Shown here in pieces: positions 24,724 to 39,164 of a stretch of DNA of 64,000 nt (position 1 is the stretch's first letter; each line of letters starts with the position of its first letter). Origin of the DNA: Alligator mississippiensis (Eukaryota; Chordata; Crocodylia; Alligatoridae); assembly GCF_030867095.1 (NCBI RefSeq), contig NC_081832.1, forward strand, positions 57,645,444 through 57,709,443. The letters are read 5' to 3'. The position numbers and the translations under genes are program-made. Below the pieces are notes generated by a model. The model searched no databases and was not told the DNA's origin. It saw only the letters and a program-made list of their open reading frames with translations.

Positions 24724-25145
24724 CTAGAGAAAGAAAAGCATAGATGTTATTCTTGGTAATAACACAATAACACATTATCACATAAGGGTATTCCTATGCA
24801 TATTAATTGTGTAACAAATTGAAGCAAAACAGAAATTAGAGTGTATATATGTGACTTAGGTAAATCATTCAGTTCAAGAACAAGATATAGCCACTCATTT
24901 AATTGCTTTTTCCATTTAGGAAAAGCTCTTATATTGATAGCAAGGCTCATCAGTGTACCGTCTCATATTTAATACAGTATCAAGAACAGCAGACCAAACC
25001 AGCATAATGTTGGTATTCTAAAAAGCTGTACCTTTTGCCCAGAGCAAAGGATGCCACAAACACTACTAACTTTAGCATCAAGACAAACATTTTATGATAT
25101 TTTCTCACAAGTCATACTCAGAAATATCATTTGTGACACAAAGAC

Positions 25146-26203
25146 TGCTGAGTACAGGCATTCAAAAAGCTCAAGGCAGAATCAATCCAATCTATGCCAC
25201 TTTCTCTAAAATGAGTAGATTACATTGGAAATGAACAGAACATATGTTCACTCGTCAGTGGGGGAAGGCAGGCAGATGCCTGCACTGACCAAAGCCAAAA
25301 GGCAGGGGGGTGGTCTCACATCCATCCCCGTATACCGCATATTGCTGAGGGCAGCTGAGCCCAGCCAAAGAGGGGTCATCCCTGATTGGCTGCCAGACAC
25401 ATGCTGCCTAACCCTTGCTGTCAGCCAGGGGCAGCACGGGGAGACAGCCAAGAATCTCCCCCTCCCCCCTGCAGCCTGGCTCTCCAACTTCCTGGCTGAA
25501 TCACTGCCACTACTTCTCACAGCCACAAGTCACTGCCTCTCACTGGCAGGCAAGTGGGGGAACAGAGTCCTTGACCCCAGTCCCAGACCCCCCCTGCCCC
25601 CCAAGCTGGGGTCTGCACAGCTGGGGCAGGCCCACATAGACAGGGCTTTCCCCACTGCTTGGCTGCCCAACTCACTGGCAGCTGGGCAGTGAATGTCCCC
25701 TCCCCTCAGCTGTGCAGGCCTCAGCTGGGGGTGGAATAAGGTGAGGGTGGGGGGCTCTGTTTCCCCCTCATCTACCCCTTACTCTGCTGCTGAGAGGCAG
25801 TGGCTCACGGGGGGGGGGGGGGGGGAGCAGGGCTGTGCAGCACAAGTTTGTTACCTCGGTTTTGTGACAGCCTGTGGGTGGGCCCAGCTCAGCGCTCAGC
25901 TTGAGCAGAGGATTGCAGGTTGAGCCCACCTGCCCTGCAAGCGGGGCTTGTCAGGGGAGCTACAAAGCATCCTGGGATGGTGGGGGCCTACAACCTGAGT
26001 CAGGAGGTGATCTGGCACAGAAGTTAGACTGATCTAGGCTGAAGAGATTAAATCTGATACTTTATCCATTCAGGTCAATCTCAGCTCAATGGTTCTGCCA
26101 TTTTTAAACCAGTCTATGTGCACTGAACATCTGGTCTGTTACAAGGTTAGACAGGTTTCCAATCACTCATACCAGTTTATGTATAATGTCTGTATGTAGC
26201 TGA
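25146..26203. repeat. Long member of the 'gctacatacagac' family with a GC-rich core
   Basis: The left edge (gctgagtacaggcattc) and right edge (taatgtctgtatgtagc, about 26190-26203) resemble the inverted ends of the 20478 element. The core (25250-25980) is strongly GC-rich with a G-run at 25810-25826. The ORFs there have the biased composition of GC-rich repeat DNA and no recognisable domain. Lies in the GABRA1 intron between exons 9 and 8. Confidence 0.5.
25810..25826 (+). repeat. Poly-G tract
   Basis: About 17 G in a row within a G-rich context (more G-runs near 25740-25752). Could form a quadruplex on the plus strand, the non-template strand being minus for GABRA1. Confidence 0.85.
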
Positions 26204-26316
26204 AGAGAGAACTTATTTAAAACAAATACAGCATATGGCCTACATACATCCCTACTCAGAAAAGTACTTTGGACTTATGCATGTGTTTAAGTGCTTTGGT
26301 GGATTATAGACTTGAA

Positions 26317-26716
26317 GGGTGGGTCCCCACATGCAAAGGTAAATGTTTGCCCTGGCACAAATAGCAATGGCACACATTTGTGCTGTTGCTTTGTGGCCCA
26401 GGGGTTCTGGGAGCCTCCTGGAGCAGGCAGCACTGATATGACTACACAGAGGTGGTCAGTAGCCAGAGCATAGCTCTGGATGGCCAGGCTCTGCTTCTGG
26501 TGGCACACCCTGCTGTCACATGGTCTGTGCCACTTGTTTGGCTTTTTTAATGTTTTTTTTTTTAATACTGGGATCGCCTTGTGTCAGTTTTTGGTGCCAT
26601 GCTGCTTATTAGCAGCACAGTCAACAGGTACACATGAACCACGTGAGATTTGTAGCACCTCACACAGCTTTGAGGTGCCACGAACCACATGCGTGTGCTT
26701 TTCTGGACACACCCAA
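26317..26716. repeat. Possible inverted-repeat element
   Basis: 'gaagggtgggtccccacatg' on the left and 'catgcgtgtgcttttctgga' plus 'cacaccc' on the right are loosely inverted. Interior short ORFs lack recognisable features. Assigned on pattern only. Confidence 0.3.
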
Positions 26717-28446
26717 GGTTTCAGTTGAGACGATACCCCTTGAATATCTGAGTTGCAGTAGTTGAAGTTTCATTCAGAATACGCGAGCTACATACTCGTG
26801 AATTTTTTATCTTTGTTTTAAGTATCCCTATATCTTGCTGAAATTTACTGACCATGTTACAATTCAGTTATTTTTTAAATGTTCATAGCTCAGCAGAATC
26901 ATTAGTTTTTAATACTTTATGCCTCTTAAAGTCATTTTAACTGTCTTTAATTTATTTGGCATATGGCAATCCCAGTTGGCATAAGCATTTTCTAGTGGGC
27001 AGGCCTACGCTGCAAAAGGATAAAGCATGAGAATAAGTGAGGGAGAAAAAAAGGTGTGCCAGAAGAACCATGATTTAGTCTCAATATCAACTATGACAGA
27101 TCGTTTTGGGATTGAGGTATTATACAGACTAGCAAGCAGTTTAGCTGCAGCCAGAGGGAGGATTTGTCAGGAAACCACTGGGTGAATGGGAGACAGCTGC
27201 AGGGAACACAAAAGCCTGGAGAACCAGGACAACCCCAGACTAAATAAACAGGAAGGTTTGAAGTGATATGTTTCCCTTATTCAGAAAATTATAGAACTGA
27301 AGCCTAAAAAGGGGGAGGGAGGAACCTAAACTAGACTCTTTGTGGCACATCCCTTGGCTGTAAGGATAAACTAGGAGTTTGCAACAATTTATATGCCTGA
27401 AGCTGAGGAAAGGCTTCACATCCCCGTCAGCAGAAGTAAACTATTTCTGCCTAGAAGATGAAATAATCATCTCAGATCCTTATGTAAAAACTAATCTAAA
27501 CATAAGCAGAGATAGAGGAATCTTTGCATTTATCTGTCCATAATCACCTGGAACTTTTACTTTTCAAAATGTATTTAGGACCCCCTTTTCACTTGTAAAT
27601 CTGTGTAACTTGCTTGCTCAGGGTAGATCCAGGCCTGTTTTCTTCTTATTCTAGTAAGGAACTATAAGCCCAACTGAATGAATACCCATGTCAAGGAAAC
27701 CTCATAGGAGAGAGAGCTATTTTGGAGTCTTATTAAAATACTATGCAGGATCTGAGCTTGGCAAAGGCCTAAATGCAACCAGGATCTTAATAATTTATGT
27801 CAAATTGAAGTTTATGAAAAAGTAATATGACAGCTAATCAGAGCCCTGCATTTTATTCAGTTGTAAAATTCTGCTCACCTTTTCCTTAATGGAAATTCTT
27901 AGTTATTCCCCAGCAATTAATTCAGTCTATGGGAAATAATTGTTATGCATTCTATCACAGAATACACAAGGATCCTTACCTTACCAAGCTTATGCCTATA
28001 CATAAAATAGTAATGTTTCAAATGATTCTTGAATGTTGTGGTTTGAGGGGATTGTATAATTATAAATGAGCACCCACATCAAATAAATGTTTGATCGTAA
28101 GTAAAATGTGTACAAAAATATTGGACAAAAAGGATTAGGCAGATTTAAAAATATAAATACATGTTGTATTCTACTTTAAATGGATTTGAAACTACTCTTA
28201 AAATAAGCTATAGCAAGGTTATATGAATAAGTAGAATAGAACAAATCATTTGGAATGGAAAGTTCAGCCATTATTTAATTTAATTTAAGATATTCCTTTA
28301 GCAAAGAGCTTTGCAAATTATAAACCTAAAATCAATGTTAATTCCTTGTTTTTGCTTACCAGGATACTCTGGAAGCCTCTCTCACACAAACCCTATATAA
28401 ATTAATCTACCTATTTCTACTACACCCGGAAAAATGAAAGTGTGTG

Positions 28447-28468
28447 TGAGAGAGAGAGAGAGAGAGAG
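28447..28468 (+). repeat. (GA)n microsatellite
   Basis: About eleven uninterrupted GA units preceded by a short GT run. Confidence 0.9.
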
Positions 28469-29939
28469 GCTGTTATTTCTTTTTCTTTCTTTTTTTAAAT
28501 AACTGGAATATGCCATGATGGGATCTATATACATACAAGAAAAGAGATGGCTAGAAAGAGGGATGAGAGGTGACATGTCTCATAGATTAGCCCTATTCAG
28601 GATTAGTTCTGCTTTAGGATTTCCTGGTATCCTTCTCCCCCTTCAGCCAGTTCTGGCATGGCTTCTAGAGGGGCAAGCTTCTGGATTCTAGATCCTGGTT
28701 CTTCCTTGTCCCTGGCTCCCATGGCTTTCTGTAGCAACCCTACCCCAAAGAGGTCCTTTTTTGCTTAGCTTCTGAAAAGGAGGGCAGGAGTTGCCTCTCC
28801 CAAGGGTGGGCTCACAGTGCCAACATCCCCAAAAGCATAGTAAACAGCTCCACTATAAACAGTCGTTGATGTGCCACCATAGTTCCCCCCCATCAACCGT
28901 AAGTCAGCTTTCTCCTCCCAGCTCCCTCAGAGCCCTTTTTGGTCCTCTTCTCAGACACAAGTTGCCACATAAGCAAAAAATATAACAAATTATAGTAGTT
29001 AACCTAGGGACTAACCCTTGCCCAATATAACGAAACATGTTATTGGAAACCAGTGGTGCTTTACTCCAGGGCCTGCTGCCAGGCCTAGACCACTATCTTC
29101 TCTTCAGGTGAAAAGGGCATCTAGATATCCTACTATGAAACTACATACTGCAAAAAAGGTATCTGACCCCTGACAAGAGCTTTAGGCTAGAACTCAGCCC
29201 ATTTAGCCTCTGTCTCCATAAAGCAAACCACAACACTTTCTATTCTATAAACACAGTCTATAAAATTACCATATTTTAAAGCCAATCACTCTCTTTTTTT
29301 AATTCTTTACCTCCTTGAGGCACTGTGTAAACACTCACACTTCTCCTTGCTTGCACAATATGAAAGCCATTGCCTTCATATTACAAATTTGTGTTTATTT
29401 TCTCTCAATTCAGATACAACTTATCAAATGTCAATGACTAAATGCTAAAAGAAATTTTTATCTACTGGAGAGTTTTTAGATAAGATTTTTATCTAAATCT
29501 TAAATCATTACTATCATTAAATCATTCTTTTCAGAAACTAGCAAAGACTGTGTAATGCATATGTATTTGGAAATAAAATCCATGTATTAGCATACACAAT
29601 GCAGAGGCTCACATGGGCTGCTCATAAGTTATTTCTTCTTACTGTCCCCCTCCCCCCACTCCCATTTCAAACACAGTTACCCATACTTTCCACATAAGAC
29701 ATGAGAAAGGGACTTAATCCCTTAGCTATTTAGTGCTGTTCAGGCTGACTGTTTTAAAAATGAAAATTTAACTAGTTTCCATACTATTTATAAAGAGCAA
29801 GTAGCCTCATGCCATTGTTGACTGAAGATCTCATATAGTGAGTGCAATTTAGGAACTTCCTCTCCTTTTATATAACACTGAAAAATTAGCAGACTTAATT
29901 CTACATAAATATCACATGTTTTCACAAAAAGACACGCTA

Positions 29940-30188
<249 letters not shown>

Positions 30189-32432
30189 TTAGAGACTTTG
30201 TTTAGGTAAGTGGGAGTATTTTTTTCTTTAATTTTTCAACATGCCCAATACCATAGAAAACCCTAATGGTTTGTGCTTCTGCTATTATAAATGTATAGGA
30301 GTAACAAGCCACTGGTTCTGTTGTGGCAGTAGGAACCTTGAAGATCATCGTTTTTCATGAAGCCATTAGAATCAGATTTTGGCATGTAACTGTCAAATTC
30401 AAGTGAAATTTATTCTTGAGAAAATACTGCTACTCCCACAAGTCTAGTGAGTGGAAAACCAAGAAGTGCTTACTGGCATTAGCCATAATAAAACAGCTGT
30501 TGGTTATTCATCACTGAACCACTAAAAATTCAGAAAAATAACAGCAGAAAGAAAACAATATGTTTGGGTTGGTAGAGAGATGGAGATGTCCAGCCAGGCT
30601 ACTGAGATTTACTTTTTTTTTTTTAATCTAAACCATCTATAGTATTATTAGATACCTAATAACATATCTGAGACGTTTGTGTTTCACACATTTGAAAACT
30701 ACACTTAATAGACTAGAGGTCATTTGCCTACTCAAGTGCCCTGCTTCTGATTTCTATAGTGAAACAATGTTTCAGATTAAGACATGAAACAAAACAGTTC
30801 CGGCTAAATTCCTCTATGACTCACTGCTAATCAGTCTCTCACAGCATGAAAGCTGACTTTTTTGTAGATTGTAAACAAATTCAGTTGTTAAGTTAAATCT
30901 CAGTTTTCTTAATTTTATGTCAGATGTATTAATCATTTCACCAACAGAATTGAAACTGTAACTCTTTATTGTGGTCTGGTAGCCTCCTGGGGTTTATGAA
31001 TTGACATACTTTCCTCTTCTAATAGAAGAATTGTGAGGGGATGAGGGGGGTGACTAAATCCAGGAGATGCAGCTGCAGAAACAAGCAAAGCAGGGACTGC
31101 TGAACCAGCAAAATGGACAAGCACTGTACAGACAAGGACGGTAAATAGTCTTGGGCACTGGGGTATAGCTGGTGGCTCCCCTCATTACACTTTGAGGAAC
31201 AACTAGGAAGAGTCAGCCAAAGACTGCAACTCCTAAGTACAGTTGTGGAAGCGGCCCAAACAGGGACTGTAAGGCATTCAGAGAACTATAACCTTGACTG
31301 ATCTTTCTCTGTCATGCTGATGGGACATTTTCCCTAACCATTTACCCATAGCCTCTTTACCTCAGCTATCCTATTTAGCTTCTCTTTGACCTTCTACTCT
31401 ACCCTGTCCTTCTTAGACCCATCTATTCCTTGTGGTCTCTTTTAGCTTTCTCCTATGTAAATAAACATCCTTCACCCAGAACGATGCTAATAATAATAGT
31501 AAAAATTGTTCTGGAATATTTCCTGTCATTGCATTTGCTGCTACACACATCTCCTTATGTGTATAGCTCAACCACCCCTTGTCTTTTTCAGTGTTGATTG
31601 TAAAAACTTCAGGCAGGGCAGGGGAAATACCATTGTATGTTTTATAGCGCCAGGTACAATAGGGAAATCATGCTTGGTTGACCCTTAAACACAGCTATAA
31701 TAACAGGAATGTTAATATTACTAATAATACTGATAACAACCTCTGTTCCTATCTAGCAATTTTAAGTTGTATTGAGAGTTGCAAGTTATTTTTTCTTCCT
31801 GCAGATTACTTTCTTTTATGCAACAAAATAAAGATAAAGCCACATGCAGAGTTTAGGTAGTTTGCCACTGGATATTTTCCACTCTAAGGTTACTACAGTG
31901 CCATAAGATATTTTTCATAAAGCTGAAGAAGTACAGTAATCATTCTTAATGCTAACTAATATGTTCATTGCTAATGGACTGACAGGCGTAAGCAAAACAG
32001 AGGTTCATCCTAAAATATGCTATGCTGCATGTTGTAATACATTTACATTTATAAATATGAGCTGTTGTTTTGTTCAGGTTTCAGACCACCACGGGTTCCT
32101 GGCAACAGGAAAGAGGTTAGATAAGAAGCATGGTAATGTAATATGCATTTCTAGTAGCAGAGCCTCATAGCTGCTGATGAACATTTTTCCTTAATGAGCC
32201 ATGGAGCTTCCAATGAAGGTAGGAGGATTGTATTTATATCACATCGCTTACAGATTTTTGAAAGTGCAAACTAGACATTTATATTGAATCACATGTTCAC
32301 AAGTAACCTTGACAACTACAATGTCACGTATTAAATCTCTGCTGCAGTTTATTCCACTGTACTGAATGCTAGGAAGAATATTTAGTGGTTTGAAAAAGGT
32401 TGCTAACAAACAATACAGACATAAGTGTGGGG

Positions 32433-32460
32433 ACACACACACACATACACACACACACAC
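32433..32460 (+). repeat. (CA)n microsatellite
   Basis: About 14 CA units with one TA interruption; in the GABRA1 intron between exons 8 and 7. Confidence 0.9.
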
Positions 32461-32959
32461 TAGTGACAATATCTTGAATATTGGTGCCTATTGGGGATGC
32501 GGTTTCTATTCCCTAAGGGAAAATCTAGGCTATTCTTCCACTTACCACTAATGAGCTTTGCTGCCATTATGTAGTAAATCCTCTTCTGCTGCAATTTGTG
32601 TTGTTTTGTAAGGGTAGGTAGGCTATAAATATATAAGCTATGCTGCTTCTATATGGCTGCATGGACGTCAGTGTTCACTTGAAAAATTTTGAGACTTATC
32701 TTTTTTTCAATGTCTTTAGAAAAGTCAAAAAATCAAAAAGTCAATTTACACTCAATATAAACATGCTGCATTTACATGTTCCCACACTTGCAAAAGGATT
32801 TTTCAATTGGTCAGTTGCAGCTGGAGCAACATGAAAGGGACTGGATTATATTGGCAGAAATCTCACTTCACGTTTTTCCTAATCAAGACTTTATTCTGAG
32901 GGGGTTTTCTTAATTTTGTACATGAATTGAGTTAAAAGTTCCAAGGCATGTTCTAGTTA

Positions 32960-32992
32960 GTGTGTGTGCATGTGTGTGTGTGTGTGTGTGTC
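32960..32992 (+). repeat. (GT)n microsatellite
   Basis: GT-rich run with one CA interruption. It lies 500 bp from the (CA)n tract at 32433, in inverted relation to it. Confidence 0.85.
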
Positions 32993-33821
32993 AGTGTGTC
33001 CCCACACCAAGTGCATCACATGCCCAGAAGAGACATCACATTAGTTGGATCTGGTTTGTCCAACATCTGTATAAGTCAGGCACTTCAGTGGGGCTTTATG
33101 GTGCTTTGGAGGCTTTTTTGGTGCTTTTTTTTGGTTGAACTAATGTCTGCTTCTTTTGGTAAATTGCTGTTTTGGGGCTTTTTTCTTCGTGTCTTCTGTC
33201 AGTGCCACCAGAGGCTAAAAGCAGGTATAAATTGTATCAGTTTAGAGTTTCTTAGATTCACCTCTAAGATTGTAATGTAGGCACTAAAACTTTGGTCACT
33301 GATTTCAATAGGAGCATTGGACCTTAAAGATGTGATGTTTTCAAAGACTCTACAAATCAAGATCAACCTTAAGAGTGGGAATCTTAAAGGGGAAAGGAGA
33401 TAATAGGTCAGATAGGATAGCATTCAGTTTGCAAAAGCAAAACTGCTAGCTCAAAATCAGACCAAACTAGATCAGTTAAAAGGTCCATCTTGTAAATAGA
33501 AGATCCTGGCATTGAATTATAGTGGTGTCTGAGGGACTGACCTGTGTGCTTCTTTGACATGCTCTGCATGCCTTTGTTTATTTAGATTACAGATTAGGAA
33601 GAAATTTGAAACCACCAGGGAGGTTAGCACTGAAAAGAATTACTTAAAGAGGTTGTAGAATGTTTCGTCATTGGAAAATGCCAACTAGGTTAAATTTCTT
33701 TGGGATAGTTTAGGTGGGGATGATCCTGACTTAAACAAGGTGGTGTCCTTCATGCCCTCTTAAGACTTCTTCCAGTCTCATTTTTTCTGTGATTCTAGTT
33801 AAATGACTTAACTATATACAA

Positions 33822-35900
33822 CATAAGAACATAAAAATTGCCGTTTATTGGGTCAGACCATAGGTACATCTTGCCCAGCATCCTGTGTCACACAGTGGCA
33901 GACAGTGGATGCTTAAAAGGACAGTGAACTGGGTATGACAAAGGCTTTTTTTCTGGAGCGCAGTCTGGAGCACAAGTCTGCTGGAGCACAGTAATTACCA
34001 CACCCCAGGAGACTCGATTAATCGTGTCTGCTCTGACAGCCTGTAATTACAGGTTGGAGAAGCCTCACTGCATATGTGTAGGTGTCCCTAATTCCCATGT
34101 TCAATAGCTATTGATGCTCCTTTTTCCAAGAATGTATCCAGTCCTTCTTTGAATCTTCACTGTCAACTTCCACAACATCTGGTGGCAATGAGTTCCACAT
34201 TTTCATTACACGCTGTTTGAAAAAAGAACTCCCTTTTGTTCAACTTACTTCTAATTTCATTTTGTGACACCTAGTTCTTGTGTTGTGCAAGAGAGTAAAT
34301 AATAAATCCCTATTTCCTTTCTCTTCCCAATTTAGTATTTTCTAAACCCTTATCATGGCTCCTCTCAAGTGTCTCCTTTCTGAACTGAGTAGGCCTAGTC
34401 TCTTTAGTCTCTCCTCATATGGAAGCCCCATCCATACCACTTATCATCTTTGTTGCCCTTCTCTGTACCTTCTCCAGTCTTCTATATCTTTTTTGAAGTA
34501 AGGGCACCAGAACTGGGCACAGTATTCATGGTGTGGGCACACCATTGATTTATAAAGGGGCATGATGATTCTTTCCATTTTGTTTACTATTCCACTCTTA
34601 CTAGTTCCTAACATTTTGTTTGCCTTTTTGATGACAGCTAAGCACTGAGCAGATGTTTTTAGAGAACTGGCTACAATGACACCCAGATCTCTAGCCTGTG
34701 TGGTAACAGCTGATGTAGAACCCATCATAGTGTCCATATAGTTCAGGCTATTTTTGCCCAGGTACATCACTGTATACTTACCTACATTGAATTGTATCTG
34801 CCACTTATTTTCCAGTTCACTCCATAGTGCCAGATCTTTCTGTAGTTCCTCACAGTCTGCCTTAGACTTTACCACTTTGAATAATTTTGTTTCATGGGCA
34901 GATTTAGCCACCTTGCTGCTCACCCCCTTTTCCAGATATTTTATGAATATTTGAAACAGCACTTGTCCCAACACAGGTCCCTGGGGACCCTACTGTTTAC
35001 TACTTTCCACCCTGAAAACTTCCCATTTATACTCACTCTTTGCTTTCTATCTTTGAACTAATTTCTGATCCATGAGTGAATGTTCCCTGTAATCCCATGA
35101 CTGTGTAATTTAGTTAAGAGCTTCTGATGGAAGACTTTGTCAAAGGCTTTTTGGAAGTTCAAATATACTATGTCAGCTGGATTACCCTGATCCACCTCCT
35201 TATTGATACCTTAAAACAACTCTAGTAGATTGATGAGGCATGATTTACCTCTAACAAAGACATATTGATTCCTCTTCATCAAGTTGTGTTCATCCATGTG
35301 CTGAAAAATTCTTTTTTTTATTATTGTTTCTACATGTTTTCCAGGAGAGGAAGATATGCTCACTTTCCTGTAGTTCACTACATACCCTCTAAAACTTTTT
35401 TAAAATATGGGAGTTACACTAGCAACCTCCCAATCCTCTGGTACTGAGGCTGATTTTAGTCTTATGTTGCATACTACAGTTAGGAGTTCAGCAATTTCCA
35501 ATCTGAACTCCTTCAGGGCCCTAGGGTGAAGGCCCTCATGTCTTGGTGATTTGCTGCTGCTTAGTTTATCAGTTTTCTCTATGACCTCATCTACTGAAAC
35601 CTCAATTTGGGTCAGTTCCACTGACTTGTCCCTAGAGAGGAGTGAATCTGGTGACAGAATTTCCATAATATCTTCCAATGTGAGGACAGAAGCAAAGTAT
35701 GCATTTAATTTCTCACCAGTGGCCCTGTCATCCTTTGGTGCCTTTTTTATAGCCTGATCATCCAAAGGCACAAATGATTCCCTCCTTCTGCTTCTAATAT
35801 AATTAAAGAACTTCTTTAATGAATCTGAAACTTCTGCTTCAGCCATTTTATTCAATGTCAATACAAATTCTCTCCTACTCTGACAATTTAACATTGCAAC
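33822..35900 (-). mobile_element. CR1 LINE, about 2.1 kb, RT-bearing
   Basis: Minus strand, in the intron between GABRA1 exons 8 and 7 and in the gene's orientation. 35894-35400 encodes the region before and into RT (LKKFFNYIRSRRRESFVPL, EDWEVASVTPIF). 34974-34444 encodes the RT palm to C-terminal region (YLGKNSLNYMD, MVCPHHEYCAQFWCPYFKK). The catalytic FADD box has decayed to AHET (context KSAHETKLFKVV). The 3' end carries the 'atgttcttatg' tail shared with the 10.8-kb copy. Confidence 0.9.
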
Positions 35901-36218
35901 TTTACTTGACTATTATATAAGCCAACCCCTCTTGTATGTTCCTTTACATTTTTACACAAATAGAAATGGTCTGAGATTCTTTAGGTTTAAAACCAGTTTA
36001 GGATTCTGTTATTCTGTTCCTTCTTTTATTGTTTCAGCCATCAATTAAATAGATTAGACTTTAAAAATAATCTGTTGAGACAACTTCAAAATGAAACATA
36101 TTTCTCATATCTTTGTATACTTCCATTCCTGTTCTCCAGTGATACATGAGACTTGCCATGAGTGTGTCTCCATATTTTACTCATCTGGATCTGGACAAAG
36201 TTTGTATATTTTACTTAC

Positions 36219-36371
36219 CAAATACAGTTCTTGCTGGAACAGATTCTCTGTTAAGCCAGAAGGAGACCTGGGACAAAATCACTGTCATGATGCATGGTAG
36301 ATAAGTCTGAATGACAAAATAACCAATCTTTCTCTTTAAATGGAAGTGGGTAGTCATAACAACATATTCTC
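36219..36371 (-). CDS. GABRA1: GABRA1 coding exon 7 (153 nt, TM1)
   Basis: Encodes [17 protein letters not shown], the first membrane helix ([20 protein letters not shown]) and [13 protein letters not shown]. The EYVV segment completes loop C of the agonist/benzodiazepine site, and [10 protein letters not shown] is the short TM1-TM2 linker at the cytoplasmic mouth of the pore. Acceptor ...gtttttcag|GAGAAT; donor GTATTTG|gtaagt. One base of the next Gly codon is carried into exon 8. Confidence 0.97.
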
Positions 36372-39164
36372 CTGAAAAACAGTGAAAATAAGAGACTATG
36401 AGACTTTTTCCCAAACATGCAGATCAAAATCCGTTTTCAAATTTTGCATCAGTAATGTTTTCTATTATCATTCCTGTCTGACATTATTTTTTTAAAATTA
36501 GGAATATCCTGCAGAAAATTTTGTATAAAGGCTATTTAAAAGTTCAAAAAATGTAAAATCGCATAGGAGAAGAATAACATGAATTGGTGGCCTTTCATCT
36601 CAAATCCAACTGAACTGGGTATTGAAAAAAGATAATATTGACTGATGTCCTTTGTGAAGGTGTGATCTCAGCCAAGTTGCTGCATAAACTGGAAAACCAT
36701 CATAATCGACACCTCCATAGATTACTTTCAAAGTTTATATAGGGGCAGATATTTAAAAGTTGGTCCTTCAGACTGAGATGGTTACATTTTCATTGCTAAT
36801 ATTTGTATTATGCCAGTTCTGAAGGCTAAGCATTTCAGAACTATTAATTTAGTACCTTACTATAATGGTGCTCTCCAGTAAAATAAATATTTGTTGAAAA
36901 GTATAGAAGTCTACCCCTAACATTCGCTTTTTTGATGTTGCAGAGAGAGAAAGATGTTTCCTCCAGGAAGGAAACATTCCTGTGAGGATGTTTACTATTC
37001 AAAGAGCTTTAGGCATTTATATCATTCAATATACATCTGCAATCAGAATACAGAAAAAAACCTCATTTTCACTCTGCTGTTTACAAACATTTTGAAAAAC
37101 AATATTCGCAAAAGATTGGAAAAACTATTAATGTGACATTATATTTAATGTGGATTGACTTGCGATACAATAGGCATTAGTTTAGAAAAGTAGCAGGTGG
37201 ATTTGAAACTGAATGAAAATCTCTGGCTAAATTAGAGAAGACGCATGAAATTAAATTACTATGATTTTCGTTTTAAAATATAGACAACTGGCAACAGAGA
37301 ATTGTACTGGTAAAGAAAAATCCTAAATTGGATTGAAAAACTATGTCTAGACAGTGACTGCTTATGCACCAAGCATGTCAAATGCCCTTTTCTCTAATTC
37401 ACAGGCTAGAAGAACATTTATTCGAACCTTCATGCTCAACAGATAACCCTGAGGGAAGCTTATAATAAGATGTGGAAATATTCAGGATACATTCCAATAT
37501 AAAATATATTAAGTAAAAAAAGACAGTGGTGGCAGGGGATGGTGATGGGGTGACCAGTTATGGGTGGAGAGATGTGGCATTCTTTCATTGAAATGTATGG
37601 CAGCAGTCACTACGTCTATTGACAACTGTCAATTGAAATTAAAAGCAATTCCTTTATAATTCCATGATTGTGAATGGTTTATAATTCAATCACCTGCTTG
37701 CCAGAGGGTGAAACTTCAAATAACACTTAAACAATCTTATTTTTATCCAAAAAAAAAAAAAAATCTGTTTGACCAGATTAAGTCTCTGATTCACAAAAGC
37801 CTTTAAACATATGTTCCAATCTAAGCATTTGCTTAAATCCTCCTGACATCAAAGATACAGCATATTGGTTCATACCACACTGGCTCATGCACAGTTCATA
37901 CTTTTAAAAACTATTTTAGCATGCTTCACAAAATATTGCTTAGAATTTTTGCAATTATGTTGATAAATAATGTCTATTTTATATGTCAACTACTTTTCAT
38001 TATACTTATTACATGAGAGCTAAACTAATTTAATCATCCTATTTCATGATGACATTAAATTATGTCTTTTCCTAAATGGCTAAAGAACTCATACGTGTTA
38101 TTCAGATATATCTGAAGAGACTTCAGTATCTAAACACCTCTGAACTCTAAGACCATTCGTGCCTGATTGAGAACATTTCAGCTGGCTGTTGTTGTCAATA
38201 TGGACTATATCAAAATCCTAGTTTCAAACATGTCCAAATAGGAGAAAAAATCTAATTCAGATCCAAAGATACACTTCATTTCTCAGGTCTATTTCTAGTA
38301 ATTAATAGCTAAATATTCTTCTAGTATAAATCCACACAGTTCTTCAGTGAAACTTGATGGATGGTCAATAAAAGCTACATCAGAGCTACTACCCTATTCT
38401 CTGGGTTCATTTTTTCAATAAATACAAGGTATCAAAATGTTATATAAAACAAGAATGCTTTGCAATCCCAAGGGACAAGAAAGGAACAGATTTTTAATTA
38501 GAATTTTTCATTTTCTGTTATAGGTGGAAATCAGCCTTTTCCTGGCCTTTAAATCACAATATTTTAGATTTAATATTTGTGCAAGGTAACCCACTAGGAA
38601 AAAATGTTATCTGGAAACCTGTCCTCTCAGCAGATGCACAGAGCATAAAGAAATAAGAATATAACATTTAGTGAGTACAATTACTACTGATTTTTTGCTG
38701 CAAAAAATATTTTCAAGGTGGAAAAATAATTTCCATATAAATGGAAACTCATGGGTGTCCTTTAAGCATTTCTTTCTCTTTTTTAGGAAACCTTGCAGAA
38801 AAGGGGCATTTTAAAGGAACTTTAACAGTTGTTGAGGAATGACAGTAGTTCTACATAAAACTCAAAAATGAAAAACGTTCAAGTGACTCTTCTTCTGATT
38901 AAACATGGTACTGGTAGCAGTAATAATAATTATTTATAGGTAACATTTGCCAAGCCAATCTTGTAGTGACAGCTCCATGCAAGACAAATGATGACGATTA
39001 GGGCTGATTCCTCCCTGGCCATTACAGAATAGTCATAATATGTATGAGACATGTTGTTTTTTAAAGTGGTGACCTCAGCAAACCACGTTCCATGAACAGT
39101 TTGGAAGTTACCACTATCTTTTTTTTTAAATCTGGATACAGTTATGCCTACCAGTTAAGGGAAA

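Noticed and set aside
25225..25923. Overlapping GC-rich ORFs as a gene or CpG-island promoter
   Set aside because: They sit inside a repeat with family ends and have simple composition; no exon structure or domain.
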